Shown: positions 27,872 through 38,957 of the stretch, piece after piece
How the letters are laid out: the number at the start of each line of letters is the position of its first letter
Numbering within the stretch: the first letter of the stretch is position 1
Origin: JBFKQC01 sp041627895
GTDB lineage: Bacteria; Pseudomonadota; Alphaproteobacteria; Rhodobacterales; Rhodobacteraceae
Direction of reading: 5' to 3'
Assembly (NCBI GenBank): GCA_041627895.1
Contig: JBFKQC010000008.1
Span: 16,444-80,443, forward strand
Length of the DNA stretch: 64,000 bases
Made by a program: the position numbers and the translations under genes
Notes under the pieces: model-generated
Seen by the model: only the letters and a program-made list of their open reading frames with translations
The model's database searches: none
What the model was told of the DNA's origin: nothing

Positions 27872-28891
27872 TCAGCCGCCGGAGACGCCCGCCTCGGCGA
27901 AGGTCGCCATGCCGGCATGGCAGTCCAGCGCGCCCTTGATCACCGCGATCGCCAGCGCCGCGCCCGACCCCTCGCCGAGCCGCAGCCCCAGCGACAGGAG
28001 CGGCGCCTTGCCGAGCCGGTCGAGCAGCCGGCCATGCGCCGCCTCGGCCGAGGCGTGCCCCGCGACGCAATGGTCCAGCGCGCCCGGCGCGGCCCGCTGC
28101 CAGACGCTCGCCGCCGCGGTGCAGATGAAGCCGTCGAGGATCACCGGCACGCGCAGCATCCGCGCGCGCAGGATCGCCCCGGCCATCGCCGCCAGCTCGC
28201 GCCCGCCGAGCCGCCGCAGCGCCTCCAGCGGATCGCCGAGCGCCGCGCCGTGGCGATCGAGCCCCGCCGCCACGACCTCGCGCTTCAGCGCCAGGCCCGC
28301 ATCGTCGACGCCGGTGCCGCGCCCGACCCAGTCCGCCGCGCCGCCGCCCCAGAGCGCCGCCGCCAGCGCCGCGGCCGAGGTGGTGTTGCCGATCCCCATC
28401 TCGCCCGCCACCAGCAGGTCCGCCGCCGGATCGACCGCGGCCCAGCCCGTGCCCAGCGCCGCCACCGTCTCGGCCGCGGTCATCGCCGGGCCTTCGGTGA
28501 AATCCGCCGTCGGATTGTCCAGGTCCAGCGCGTGCACGTCGATCCGCGCCCCGAAGGCACGGGCAAGCTGGTTGATCGCCGCGCCGCCGGCCCGGAAATT
28601 CGCCACCATCTGCACCGTCACCTCGGCGGGAAAGGCCGACACCCCGCGCGCCGCGACGCCGTGGTTGCCGGCGAAGACCACGACCTGCGGCGCGGCCAGG
28701 CGCGGGCGCGGGTCGCCGCGCCAGCCGGCATACCAGACCGCCAGGTCCTCGAGCCGCCCCAGCGAGCCCGGCGGCTTGGTAAGCTGCCCGTTGCGCGCCG
28801 CCGCGCCGTCCGCCGCCGCCGCGTCGGGCGCGGGCAGCGCGCCGAGAAGCGCGCGGTATCCGTCCAGGGTGTCGGGCGCGGTCTCTGGCAT
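27872..28891 (-). CDS. cobT: Nicotinate-nucleotide:DMB phosphoribosyltransferase CobT
   Basis: Forms alpha-ribazole phosphate from nicotinate mononucleotide and dimethylbenzimidazole for the lower loop of cobalamin. The 339-residue product has the LTKPPGSLGRLEDLAVW opening and VVFAGNHGVAARGVSAFP of the family, plus GEMGIGNTTSAAA. The ATG at 28891 follows GAGGA at a proper distance; a GTG just before it is too close. It diverges from cobS across 77 bp with no cobalamin riboswitch seen. Confidence 0.95.
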   Translation of the reverse strand: MPETAPDTLDGYRALLGALPAPDAAAADGAAARNGQLTKPPGSLGRLEDLAVWYAGWRGDPRPRLAAPQVVVFAGNHGVAARGVSAFPAEVTVQMVANFRAGGAAINQLARAFGARIDVHALDLDNPTADFTEGPAMTAAETVAALGTGWAAVDPAADLLVAGEMGIGNTTSAAALAAALWGGGAADWVGRGTGVDDAGLALKREVVAAGLDRHGAALGDPLEALRRLGGRELAAMAGAILRARMLRVPVILDGFICTAAASVWQRAAPGALDHCVAGHASAEAAHGRLLDRLGKAPLLSLGLRLGEGSGAALAIAVIKGALDCHAGMATFAEAGVSGG

Positions 28892-28968
28892 CACGTCCTC
28901 GTTGCTTCGGGCCTCGCCCCGCTCTATCGCTTGGCCGATGACCCGAACAGCCCCATTCGACCACCCCG

Positions 28969-29715
28969 ATGCCTGATCGCGACACCCGACCGTTCCGCCC
29001 CGGCGACATCGGCGCGGCGCTGATGCTGCTGACCCGGCTGCCGGTGCCCGCCGCCCGGGCCGCCGCGGACCGCGGCGCCCGCGCCGCCTGGGCCTATCCG
29101 CTGGCCGGGCTCGCCGTGGGGCTGATCGCCGCGCTGGTCGGCTGGCTGGCCGGCGCCCTGCCCCCGGCGCTCGCCGCCGGGCTGATGCTGGCGGCGCTGG
29201 TGCTGGCGACCGGCGCGCTGCACGAGGACGGGCTCGCCGACGCCGCCGACGGGCTCTGGGGCGGGCAAAGCCGCGCGCGGCGGCTCGAGATCATGGCCGA
29301 CAGCCGGATCGGCAGCTACGGGGTGGTCGCGCTGGTCCTGTCGCTGGGGCTGCGCTGGGCCGCGCTGGCGAGCCTCTCCGCCGCCGCGCCGGCCGCGCTG
29401 ATCGGCGCCGCGGTGCTGTCGCGCGCCGCGATGCCGGCGCTGATGTGGGCGCTGCCGAACGCCCGCGGCACCGGGCTTTCCGCCGCGACGGGGCGCCCGT
29501 CAGGCACCACCGCAGCCGCGGCGCTGGGCCTCGCCGCGCTGGCCGCCCTGCCCTTCCTCGGCGCCACGCTCTGGCCGTCGCTGCTCGTGCTCGTGGTCGC
29601 GACCGCCGCCTGCGGGATGATCGCGCGGGCCAGGCTCGGCGGCCAGACCGGCGATGTCCTGGGCGCCGCGCAGCAGGTGGCCGAGGTCGCGATCCTGGTG
29701 GCCCTGGCCGCCTGA
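28969..29715 (+). CDS. cobS: Adenosylcobinamide-GDP ribazoletransferase CobS
   Basis: Membrane enzyme that joins adenosylcobinamide-GDP to alpha-ribazole, completing cobalamin. The 248-residue protein has ALMLLTRLPVP near the N-terminus, HEDGLADAADGLWGG (metal and substrate binding) and DSRIGSYGVVALV, with several membrane helices. It is divergent from cobT, whose product supplies its substrate. Confidence 0.95.
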   Translation: MPDRDTRPFRPGDIGAALMLLTRLPVPAARAAADRGARAAWAYPLAGLAVGLIAALVGWLAGALPPALAAGLMLAALVLATGALHEDGLADAADGLWGGQSRARRLEIMADSRIGSYGVVALVLSLGLRWAALASLSAAAPAALIGAAVLSRAAMPALMWALPNARGTGLSAATGRPSGTTAAAALGLAALAALPFLGATLWPSLLVLVVATAACGMIARARLGGQTGDVLGAAQQVAEVAILVALAA

Positions 29716-29748
29716 GGCGCGTCCGCCGCCGAACTGATCGGCGTCCCG

Positions 29749-29865
29749 TGCTTCTTCTCGTCGGAAATACGCAGGCGCCACGCCCGCCGCCCACGCGCCC
29801 CCACCGCATCGCGTCGCCTCGAAGCCGGCTGTCAAAAGAGCGCGCGGAAGCGCACAATTCGGCAG
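29749..29865. repeat. Dispersed intergenic repeat, copy 2 (two modules)
   Basis: Between the convergent ends of cobS and carD. Module one is at 29749-29773 (CTTCTTCTCGTCGGAAATAC) and module two at 29837-29865 (AGAGCGCGCGGAAGCGCACA). Their order and rough spacing match the copy before alr. Confidence 0.7.
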
Positions 29866-29910
29866 CGGCCGCCGGCGGTCGCCCACAAATGCCGCAATAC
29901 GCCCGGCAGC

Positions 29911-29939
29911 AAACGAAAACCGCCGCCCGAAGGCGGCGG
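29911..29939 (-). terminator. Intrinsic terminator after carD
   Basis: Read on the minus strand: an 8-bp GC stem CCGCCGCC/GGCGGCGG closed by a TTCG tetraloop, followed by TTTTCGTTT. It lies 25 bp past the carD stop. Confidence 0.85.
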
Positions 29940-29963
29940 CGAATTCCGGCGTCGTGCCGCGGC

Positions 29964-30473
29964 TCAGGCGGCGCGGCTTACCAGCACGTCGTCGACCTGC
30001 TTCTGCGCGGCCAGCTCGTCCGAGCCCGAGACCGCCGCCACTTCGCGGGTCAGCCGCTCGAGCGCGGCCTCGTAGAGCTGGCGTTCGGAATAGGACTGCT
30101 CGCGCTGGTCGTCGGTGCGGTGCAGGTCGCGCACCACCTCGGCGATCGCGATCAGGTCGCCGGAATTGATCTTCTGCTCGTATTCCTGCGCCCGGCGCGA
30201 CCACATCGCGCGCTTGACCTTCGCCTTGCCCTTCAGCGTGGTCATCGCCTTGGACACCACATCGGGGGACGACAGCGTGCGCATGCCCACCTCGGTCGCC
30301 TTGTGCGTCGGCACGCGCAGCGTCATCTTGTCCTTCTCGAACGAGATCACAAACAGCTCCAGCGTGATGCCGGCGATCTCCTGTTCCTCGATCGAGACGA
30401 TCTTGCCCACACCATGCGCGGGATACACGACAAAGTCGTTCGGGCGAAAATCGTTCTTCCTGGCCTTGCTCAT
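29964..30473 (-). CDS. carD: CarD family transcriptional regulator
   Basis: A 169-residue RNA-polymerase-binding regulator that stabilises open promoter complexes. The N-terminal RNAP-interaction domain is plain (FVVYPAHGVGKIVSIEEQ and LFVISFEKDKMTLRVP), followed by a helical DNA-contact domain containing MWSRRAQEYEQKI. The ATG at 30473 follows AAGGA; the preceding TTG is not needed. An intrinsic terminator follows the gene. Confidence 0.95.
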   Translation of the reverse strand: MSKARKNDFRPNDFVVYPAHGVGKIVSIEEQEIAGITLELFVISFEKDKMTLRVPTHKATEVGMRTLSSPDVVSKAMTTLKGKAKVKRAMWSRRAQEYEQKINSGDLIAIAEVVRDLHRTDDQREQSYSERQLYEAALERLTREVAAVSGSDELAAQKQVDDVLVSRAA

Positions 30474-30777
30474 CAAGCAGCGTCCTTCCTCGAAGGGTCC
30501 CCATCAGCTTCGGCGGCCGCGGGGGACGGGCGCGCCGCGCCCCGGCCGACCCCCAATTCGGCGCCAAAAAAGCCATCCTCAGGAACAGGTCCCTGCGGCT
30601 GACATCAGGTTTCCGGCGTTTCTGTTGTCCTAATATAACAAAAACCCGCGGCTTTTCAAAGACTGGCGCTGGGTCAACCGGCATTTCTCCGCTGAATTCA
30701 GGGAATTGGCAGCGGAATTTCCGGTTCGTCGCGGGCCGGCGCACTGCGTCAGCGATGCTGACGCACCGAATCAGCGC
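30474..30777. other. Gap between fdxA and carD
   Basis: A 304-bp gap. Near its right end TGCGTCAGC-GAT-GCTGACGCA (30745-30765) forms a perfect 9-bp hairpin 12 bp past the fdxA stop but lacks a T tract. An AT-rich block at 30630-30660 may belong to the carD promoter. Confidence 0.5.
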
Positions 30778-31116
30778 TCAGCCGCCCTCGCCCGGATTGG
30801 GCGAGAAGTATTTCTCCAGCTTGCCGGTCTCGCCGTCGCGGTCCTCGGCCTCTGGCAGCGGATCCTTCTTGGTGATGATCACCGGCCATTGCTCGGCATA
30901 CTTGCGGTTGAACTCGACCCATTTCTCGGTGTCGGGCTCGGTATCGGGCAGAATCGCGTTGACGGGGCATTCCGGCTCGCAGACGCCGCAGTCGATGCAC
31001 TCGTCGGGATGGATCACCAGCATGTTCTCGCCCTCGTAGAAGCAATCCACGGGGCAGACCTCGACGCAGTCGGTATACTTGCAGGCGATGCAGTTGTCGT
31101 TGACGATATAGGTCAT
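30778..31116 (-). CDS. fdxA: 7Fe ferredoxin FdxA
   Basis: A 112-residue electron carrier holding one [3Fe-4S] and one [4Fe-4S] cluster. Cysteines lie in CIACKYTDCVEVCPVDC and CIDCGVCEPECP, with the FdxA extension (EKWVEFNRKYAEQWPVI) behind. The start at 31116 gives the canonical MTYIVNDNC. It lies downstream of the S4 protein on the same strand. Confidence 0.95.
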   Translation of the reverse strand: MTYIVNDNCIACKYTDCVEVCPVDCFYEGENMLVIHPDECIDCGVCEPECPVNAILPDTEPDTEKWVEFNRKYAEQWPVIITKKDPLPEAEDRDGETGKLEKYFSPNPGEGG

Positions 31117-31166
31117 GGGGGCGTTCGCTTTTCGGCTCGCCCGTCTAGCTAGATCAGCCGCACCGA

Positions 31167-31559
31167 TCATTCAAGGTCGAACCGGCGCGCCTGGTCGCCC
31201 CGGCGCCGGTCCTTCTTGGTGGGCCGCCCGCCCCGGTCGTAGCGCGGGCCGGCGGGGTTGGCGAGGCCGGCGGACGTCCCGGGCGGCGGCGGCGTGAGAT
31301 CCTCGTAGAGCGCCTGCGCCTCGGGCGCGGGGCCGCGGCGCGAGCCCAGTTCGACGATCCGCACCACGCGGATGCGGCGTCCCTGCGGAAAGGTCAGCGT
31401 GTCGCCCGGCCCCACCGCCTGCGCGGCCTTGGCGACCCGTTCGGCATTGACCCGCACGCGGCCGGCGGCCACCGCACGGCTCGCCAGCCCGCGGGTCTTG
31501 AAGAACCGCGCATACCAGAGCCACTTGTCGATCCGCATCGTCGGGCGGGGTTCGGTCAT
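31167..31559 (-). CDS. S4-domain RNA-binding protein (Hsp15-like)
   Basis: A 130-residue protein with an S4 RNA-binding domain (MRIDKWLWYARFFKTRGLAS, then RVRVNAERVAKAAQAVGPGD) and a basic C-terminal tail (KKDRRRGDQARR). This fits Hsp15, which binds stalled 50S subunits carrying nascent chains. The ATG at 31559 is chosen; MRIDKW 21 bp further in is possible. It lies between the SUV3-like helicase and fdxA. Confidence 0.88.
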   Translation of the reverse strand: MTEPRPTMRIDKWLWYARFFKTRGLASRAVAAGRVRVNAERVAKAAQAVGPGDTLTFPQGRRIRVVRIVELGSRRGPAPEAQALYEDLTPPPPGTSAGLANPAGPRYDRGGRPTKKDRRRGDQARRFDLE

Positions 31560-31588
31560 GACCGGCGCGCCGCGGTGGGACGCGCCGC

Positions 31589-31665
31589 GCAAGCGGTTTC
31601 GAAACCGCTTGCAAGGCCCGTCCACGGGCCTTGCTGCAGGGCGCACCGAAACGCCCCGGGGCGTT

Positions 31666-31667
<2 letters not shown>
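31589..31667. repeat. Three adjoining perfect palindromes
   Basis: Three perfect inverted repeats stand in a row between the helicase and S4 genes: 31589-31612 (centre GGTTTCGAAACC, 12-bp arms), 31611-31634 (arms GCAAGGCCCG, loop TCCA) and 31648-31667 (GAAACGCCCCGGGGCGTTTC, overlapping the helicase stop). None has a T tract, so they may be attenuating, RNA-stabilising or REP-type elements. Confidence 0.8.
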
Positions 31668-34584
<2,917 letters not shown>

Positions 34585-34726
34585 CGCAAAGCCCGTGTTC
34601 TGCTCGCGCCCTGCTTAGCGCCGCCGCGCGGCCGCAGCAACCGGCGGAGGCGGGACGCGACCGGCGTTGCGAGCACATTTTCGTGCCCGCGATCGGGGCC
34701 CGCCGAACTGCGTCCGCGTCCCGGCC

Positions 34727-35953
34727 CTACAGCGCGTCCACCGCCATGCCGTCGGCCAGCGCCGGCGCGCTTTCGGTCACCAGAAGCCGGCCCGCCGCAC
34801 CCGGGATCCGCACGATCGACGTCTCGTCGCCGCGCCGGACGACTTCGGCGGCGACCGCGACCAGGCGCTGCGTGGTCTCGTCCACCAGGTACACCGTGTT
34901 CTCGCCGGAAATCGCGCTGTTCGGCACCGAATAGGCGTCGCCGCCCGCGTCCGCGGCGGCCTCGACGCGCACGGATTCGTTCAGAAACAGGCTCGGCGCG
35001 CAGACCTCCTCGACATCGACGGTCGCCTCGACATACTGGCTTTCGGCGTCGGCCTCGGTGTCGATCCGGGTGATCGCGCCGCCGCAGTCCTGGCCGTTGA
35101 CGCGCCTGACCCGGACCGGCGCACCGACCGCCAGCCCGGTCGCCCGGGTCCCGGTCAGACGGCTGATCCGGAAATAGACGTCGACCGACTTTCTGGCGGG
35201 CTCGTAGATGCGCCCGGCAAGCGCGCCCTCCTGCACGCAGTCGCCGATATTGGCGTCGAACCCCACCAGAGCCCCGTCGAAGGGCGCCCTGAGATACAGC
35301 ATGTCGTGGCCGATCTCGGCCGATTGCTGTTCCAGCCGGCCGATTTCCAGCGCGATCTCGGCGCGCTTCTTGGCGGCGAGAGCGTTCGCGATCGCCTCCT
35401 TGGCGCGCTCGGCGGCAAAGGTGGCGTCCATGAAGCGGCGTTCGACCGCGTCCATTGCGGATTCGTTGATCAGGCCGCGGCCCAGCATCGTGCTGTTGCG
35501 CTGGAACTCGTCCGAGACGAAGGCAAGGTCCTGCTGGCGGCGCAGATCGTCGGCGCGCGCGGCCTCGATCGCAAGCTGGCGTTCCTCGACCGCGGCGGCT
35601 AGCTCCAGCACCCGCGCCTCGGCGGTGCGCAGCGCCAGCAGCGAGCGCCGGTCGTCGAGCCGCACCAGCACCTGCCCGGCCGCGGCGACCCGCTCGCGCC
35701 TTGCGTCCTCGGCGACCTCGACGATGCAGCCCCGCGCGCCATAGCTCAGCCCGGCGATGTCGCGCGCCCGGACGGTGCCGAAATAGGTCTCCGGCGCCGC
35801 CATCGCATCGGGCGTCAGCCGCCGGGTCTCGACCCGCGGCGCCTGCGCCCCGGCCGAAGCCGCGAAAGCCGTCAGCAGCACCGCCGCGCCGAGAACAATG
35901 CGCCCGTGCCGGCGCAGGACCGTCGGGGCATCGGGGCTCGGGTCTCGTGTCAT
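34727..35953 (-). CDS. RND/HlyD-type periplasmic adaptor protein
   Basis: A 408-residue exported protein (signal peptide through ASAGA). It has a split lipoyl domain (GARGCIVEVAEDARRERVAAAGQ and LRAPFDGALVGFDANIG) around a coiled-coil hairpin of about 100 residues, then a beta-barrel domain. These are the parts of membrane-fusion proteins that link inner-membrane pumps to outer-membrane channels. No pump or TolC-like gene lies within the neighbourhood. The start at 35953 follows GAGGGAGA. Confidence 0.85.
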   Translation of the reverse strand: MTRDPSPDAPTVLRRHGRIVLGAAVLLTAFAASAGAQAPRVETRRLTPDAMAAPETYFGTVRARDIAGLSYGARGCIVEVAEDARRERVAAAGQVLVRLDDRRSLLALRTAEARVLELAAAVEERQLAIEAARADDLRRQQDLAFVSDEFQRNSTMLGRGLINESAMDAVERRFMDATFAAERAKEAIANALAAKKRAEIALEIGRLEQQSAEIGHDMLYLRAPFDGALVGFDANIGDCVQEGALAGRIYEPARKSVDVYFRISRLTGTRATGLAVGAPVRVRRVNGQDCGGAITRIDTEADAESQYVEATVDVEEVCAPSLFLNESVRVEAAADAGGDAYSVPNSAISGENTVYLVDETTQRLVAVAAEVVRRGDETSIVRIPGAAGRLLVTESAPALADGMAVDAL

Positions 35954-36073
35954 CCGGTCTCCCTCGTCAGCGCCGGCGCCGGGTGCGCGCGGCGGTCCAG
36001 CCTTGCCGCGATGGGAGAGCGCCCAGCCCCGTCCTGTCAAGCCTTGCCGGCAAAGCCGCCGGTCCCGGGGCGC

Positions 36074-36634
36074 TCACAGCGGCTGGCTGCCGACCTGGAG
36101 TTCCAGCGACTTGATCGCGTCCTGCATCTCGGGGCGGTGCGGATGCGCCGCCTCGACCAGCCGCCAGACCTCGAGCGCCTCTTCCAGCATGCCGGTGTCC
36201 TGCAGGATCACCGCCAGCCCGGTCATCGCCGCGAAATGCCGCGGATTGAGCCGCAGCGCCATCGAGATGTCGTGCAGTGCCGGGCCGTAAAGCTTTTTGT
36301 TGAAATAGGCGGTCGCGCGCGCGTTCCAGCCCTCGGCGAAGTCCGGCGCATGGTCGGTCAGCGCAGTGAGATGCTCGAGCGCGGTGTCGAAGTCCTCTGC
36401 CTCGAGCGCCTCCTGCCCGCGCTGCAACAGGAAATCCATCGCCGGCGAGCCGGATTTCGACCACTCGGAACGGATCTGGCGCTCGAGCTGCTGCCAGTTC
36501 GGCGCCGCGGGATCGGCCAGTTGGTCCAACAGCGTGTCGACGTCGAGTTCTTCCGCCGCGGCCATGGGCGAAAACGCCGCAGCCAGGCAGAATACCGCAA
36601 CGGCAGGTTTGAAGATCGACCGGATTCCACTCAT
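36074..36634 (-). CDS. Exported TPR-repeat protein
   Basis: A 186-residue protein with a signal peptide (ending FSPMAAA) and three tetratricopeptide units, for example AEGWNARATAYFNKKLYGPA and MTGLAVILQDTGMLEEALEV. Probably periplasmic and involved in protein-protein contacts. The start ATG at 36634 places the hydrophobic leader at the N-terminus. It diverges from the SCP2-like gene. Confidence 0.85.
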   Translation of the reverse strand: MSGIRSIFKPAVAVFCLAAAFSPMAAAEELDVDTLLDQLADPAAPNWQQLERQIRSEWSKSGSPAMDFLLQRGQEALEAEDFDTALEHLTALTDHAPDFAEGWNARATAYFNKKLYGPALHDISMALRLNPRHFAAMTGLAVILQDTGMLEEALEVWRLVEAAHPHRPEMQDAIKSLELQVGSQPL

Positions 36635-36700
36635 AACGCGAAGTGTAGCGATCCCGCGGCGAAATGCGAGCCCGGCGGGCTCACAATGAAAGGAGCATCC

Positions 36701-36988
36701 ATGAGCGACATCATCGAGGCCGCCGTTGCGGCCCTGACCGAGAAACTGAGCGGCGGCTTCGACGGCACGGCGAAATTCGTGATCGAGGGCGAGGGCGCGA
36801 TCATGCTCGACGCCTCGGGCGTGCGCGCGGGCGACGAAGCGGCCGACGTGACGCTGACCGCGGATGCCGACACGTTCCAGGCGATCCTCGAGGGCGATCT
36901 GAACCCGACCTCGGCGTTCATGCAGGGCAAGCTTTCGGTCGACGGCGACATGGGCAAGGCGATGGCGCTGGGCTCGGCGCTGGCCTGA
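36701..36988 (+). CDS. SCP2 sterol-carrier-like protein
   Basis: A 95-residue soluble protein consisting of a single SCP2 lipid-binding fold: FVIEGEGAIMLD, DVTLTADADTFQAILEGDLN and AFMQGKLSVDGDMGKAMAL. The ATG at 36701 follows AAAGGA; an ATG 15 bp upstream overlaps that site. The next gene, a lysophospholipase-type hydrolase, begins 1 nt after the stop, suggesting joint handling of a lipid. Confidence 0.9.
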   Translation: MSDIIEAAVAALTEKLSGGFDGTAKFVIEGEGAIMLDASGVRAGDEAADVTLTADADTFQAILEGDLNPTSAFMQGKLSVDGDMGKAMALGSALA

Positions 36989-36989
36989 G

Positions 36990-37925
36990 ATGACCGAGCC
37001 CGCGCCCTTCTTCCGCGAAGTGGCCCAAGGACCCGGCAGCGCCGAGGCGCTGTGGCTTCGCGCCGCGGACGGGGTGCGCATCCGGGTCGCGATCTGGCCC
37101 GAGGGCGGCGAGGGTACGGTGCTGCTGTTCCCCGGCCGCACCGAGTATGTCGAGAAATACGCCCGCGCCGCCGGCGATCTGGGGGCGCGCGGCCTGTCCA
37201 CCGTGGCCATCGACTGGCGCGGACAGGGCCTGGCCGACCGGGCGCTTGACGATCGCAACACCGGCCATGTGATGCGGTTTTCGGACTACCAGATGGACCT
37301 CGACGCCACGTTTCGGGCCGTGCGGGCGCGCGGCCTGCCGGAACCCTATTACCTGCTGGCGCATTCCATGGGCGGCGCGATCGGGCTTCGCGCCCTGATG
37401 AACGGGCTCGACGTCAGGGCCGCGGTCTTCACCGCGCCGATGTGGGGCATCCGCCTTTCGGGGTTTCTGCGGCCGGTGGCGTGGTCGCTCAGCTGGGCGG
37501 CCAGCCGGGTGGGCTTTGGCCACGCCTATGCCCCCGGCACCCGGCCCGAGACCTACGTCAACGAGGCGCCGTTCGAGGACAACCAGCTGACCACAGACCG
37601 CGAGATGTTCGAGTACATGTGGAACCAGACGCGGGCGCATCCCGAACTGGCCCTCGGCGGCCCCAGCCTGCACTGGCTTTACCAGGCGCTGATCGAGTGC
37701 CGCCGCACAAGGCGCCGGCCCTCGCCGGACGTGCCGACGGTCACCTGGCTCGGCTCGAACGAGCGTGTGGTCGACATCGAGCCGATCCACGACCGCATGG
37801 GGCGCTGGCCCGGCGGGCGGCTGGAACTGGTCGAGGGCGCCGAGCACGAGGTGCTGATGGAGCGCGACGAGGTGCGCACGCGGATCTTCGACGACACCGC
37901 GGCGCATTTCGCCGCGCATCGCTGA
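36990..37925 (+). CDS. Alpha/beta hydrolase (lysophospholipase-like)
   Basis: A 311-residue serine hydrolase of the PldB/monoacylglycerol-lipase type. The nucleophile elbow is LAHSMGGAIG, the oxyanion region is LLFPGRTEYVEKYARAAGDL, and the catalytic histidine is likely in EGAEHEVLMERDEVR. It is probably co-expressed with the SCP2-like gene 1 nt upstream. The lipid substrate is inferred from family and neighbour. Confidence 0.88.
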   Translation: MTEPAPFFREVAQGPGSAEALWLRAADGVRIRVAIWPEGGEGTVLLFPGRTEYVEKYARAAGDLGARGLSTVAIDWRGQGLADRALDDRNTGHVMRFSDYQMDLDATFRAVRARGLPEPYYLLAHSMGGAIGLRALMNGLDVRAAVFTAPMWGIRLSGFLRPVAWSLSWAASRVGFGHAYAPGTRPETYVNEAPFEDNQLTTDREMFEYMWNQTRAHPELALGGPSLHWLYQALIECRRTRRRPSPDVPTVTWLGSNERVVDIEPIHDRMGRWPGGRLELVEGAEHEVLMERDEVRTRIFDDTAAHFAAHR

Positions 37926-37931
37926 GGCGGC

Positions 37932-38693
37932 TCAGTCCAGCGCGTGAATCCCCGCGGCCACGTCCCTGGCGGCGTTCAGCATCCAGGCGTGTTCGGAGGC
38001 ATGGAAGAACATCGTCATCCCGTGCGCCCGCCACTCGGCGGCCTTTTCGACCGTGGGCACAAAGCTCATATAGGCCTTGCCCGCCGCGCGCGCCGCCCGG
38101 CCCGTGTCGGCCAGCGCGGTCTCGAGCCTGGCGGCGGCGCCGGCATCGGCGCCATACGCCACCGTCAGGTCCGCCGGCCCGATGAACAGCCCGTCGATCC
38201 CCTCGACCGCGGCGATCGCCGCGGCGGCCGCGACGCCCTCGGGCTCTTCGATCTGGGCGATCACCACGGTCTCGTCCGTTTGTGCCAGGACCTCGCCCAT
38301 CGCGCGCGTGGCGAAGCCCGCCCAGCGCGACGAGCCGGCATAGCCCCGCCCGTGCAGCCCGAACCGCGCCCAGCGCGCCACGTCGCGCGCCTTTTCCTCG
38401 CTGAAGACATGCGGCACCACCAGGCCGGTCGCGCCCGAATCGAGCGCCTGCAGGATGTTTTCCGCGCTGCCCGACCCGACCCGCACCAGCGCCGGGAACC
38501 CGAGCGCCCGCGCCACCGCCAGGCAGGCATCCATCCGCGCCCGGTCGAACGGCGCGTGCTCGGCATCGAGGCAGACGAAATCCAGCCCCGACATCGCCAG
38601 CACCTCGACCAGTTCATAGGCCGGCGTCTTCAGAAACGTCCCCGCCAGCACCTCGCCCGCCAGCATCCGCTGCCGCAATCCGCTGCCCGCCAT
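37932..38693 (-). CDS. HpcH/HpaI-family class II aldolase
   Basis: A 253-residue TIM-barrel aldolase of the 4-hydroxy-2-oxovalerate/HHED type. Family residues are in FVCLDAEHAPFDRA (base), VIAQIEEPEGV and LFIGPADLTVAYG. It would split a 2-oxo-4-hydroxy acid into pyruvate and an aldehyde using a divalent metal. It stands convergent to the hydrolase gene with a 6-bp gap; the pathway is not evident. Confidence 0.88.
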   Translation of the reverse strand: MAGSGLRQRMLAGEVLAGTFLKTPAYELVEVLAMSGLDFVCLDAEHAPFDRARMDACLAVARALGFPALVRVGSGSAENILQALDSGATGLVVPHVFSEEKARDVARWARFGLHGRGYAGSSRWAGFATRAMGEVLAQTDETVVIAQIEEPEGVAAAAAIAAVEGIDGLFIGPADLTVAYGADAGAAARLETALADTGRAARAAGKAYMSFVPTVEKAAEWRAHGMTMFFHASEHAWMLNAARDVAAGIHALD

Positions 38694-38844
38694 CCCGGTC
38701 CTCCGTCCTGTTCCGGCGCGACCCTAGGCGAGCCCCGGCCCCCTGCCAAGCGCCGCGCGGCAAAACCCGATGCCGCGCGGGCGGCGCGCCCGCGGCATCC
38801 GCGCCACGCCGGGGTTCCGGCGTCGCCTTGCAACCGGCGTGAAC

Positions 38845-38873
38845 AGAGCGCGCGGAAGCGCACGATTTGGCAG
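38845..38873. repeat. Dispersed intergenic module two, copy 3
   Basis: AGAGCGCGCGGAAGCGCACG followed by ATTTGGCAG, matching 2487-2515 and 29837-29865 at nearly every base. Module one is not present here. Confidence 0.7.
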
Positions 38874-38957
38874 CCGGCCGCGCCCGGGCCGGGGCGGATG
38901 GCGGGCGCGGTCACGCGCCGGTTGAAGCGCGCCGCGTCCTGCGTCAAAACCGTTGTC

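Noticed and set aside
28892..28968. Cobalamin riboswitch between cobT and cobS
   Set aside because: The gap is only 77 bp and shows no B12-box-like sequence.
30745..30765. Hairpin after fdxA as an intrinsic terminator
   Set aside because: The stem is perfect, but no T tract follows on the minus strand.
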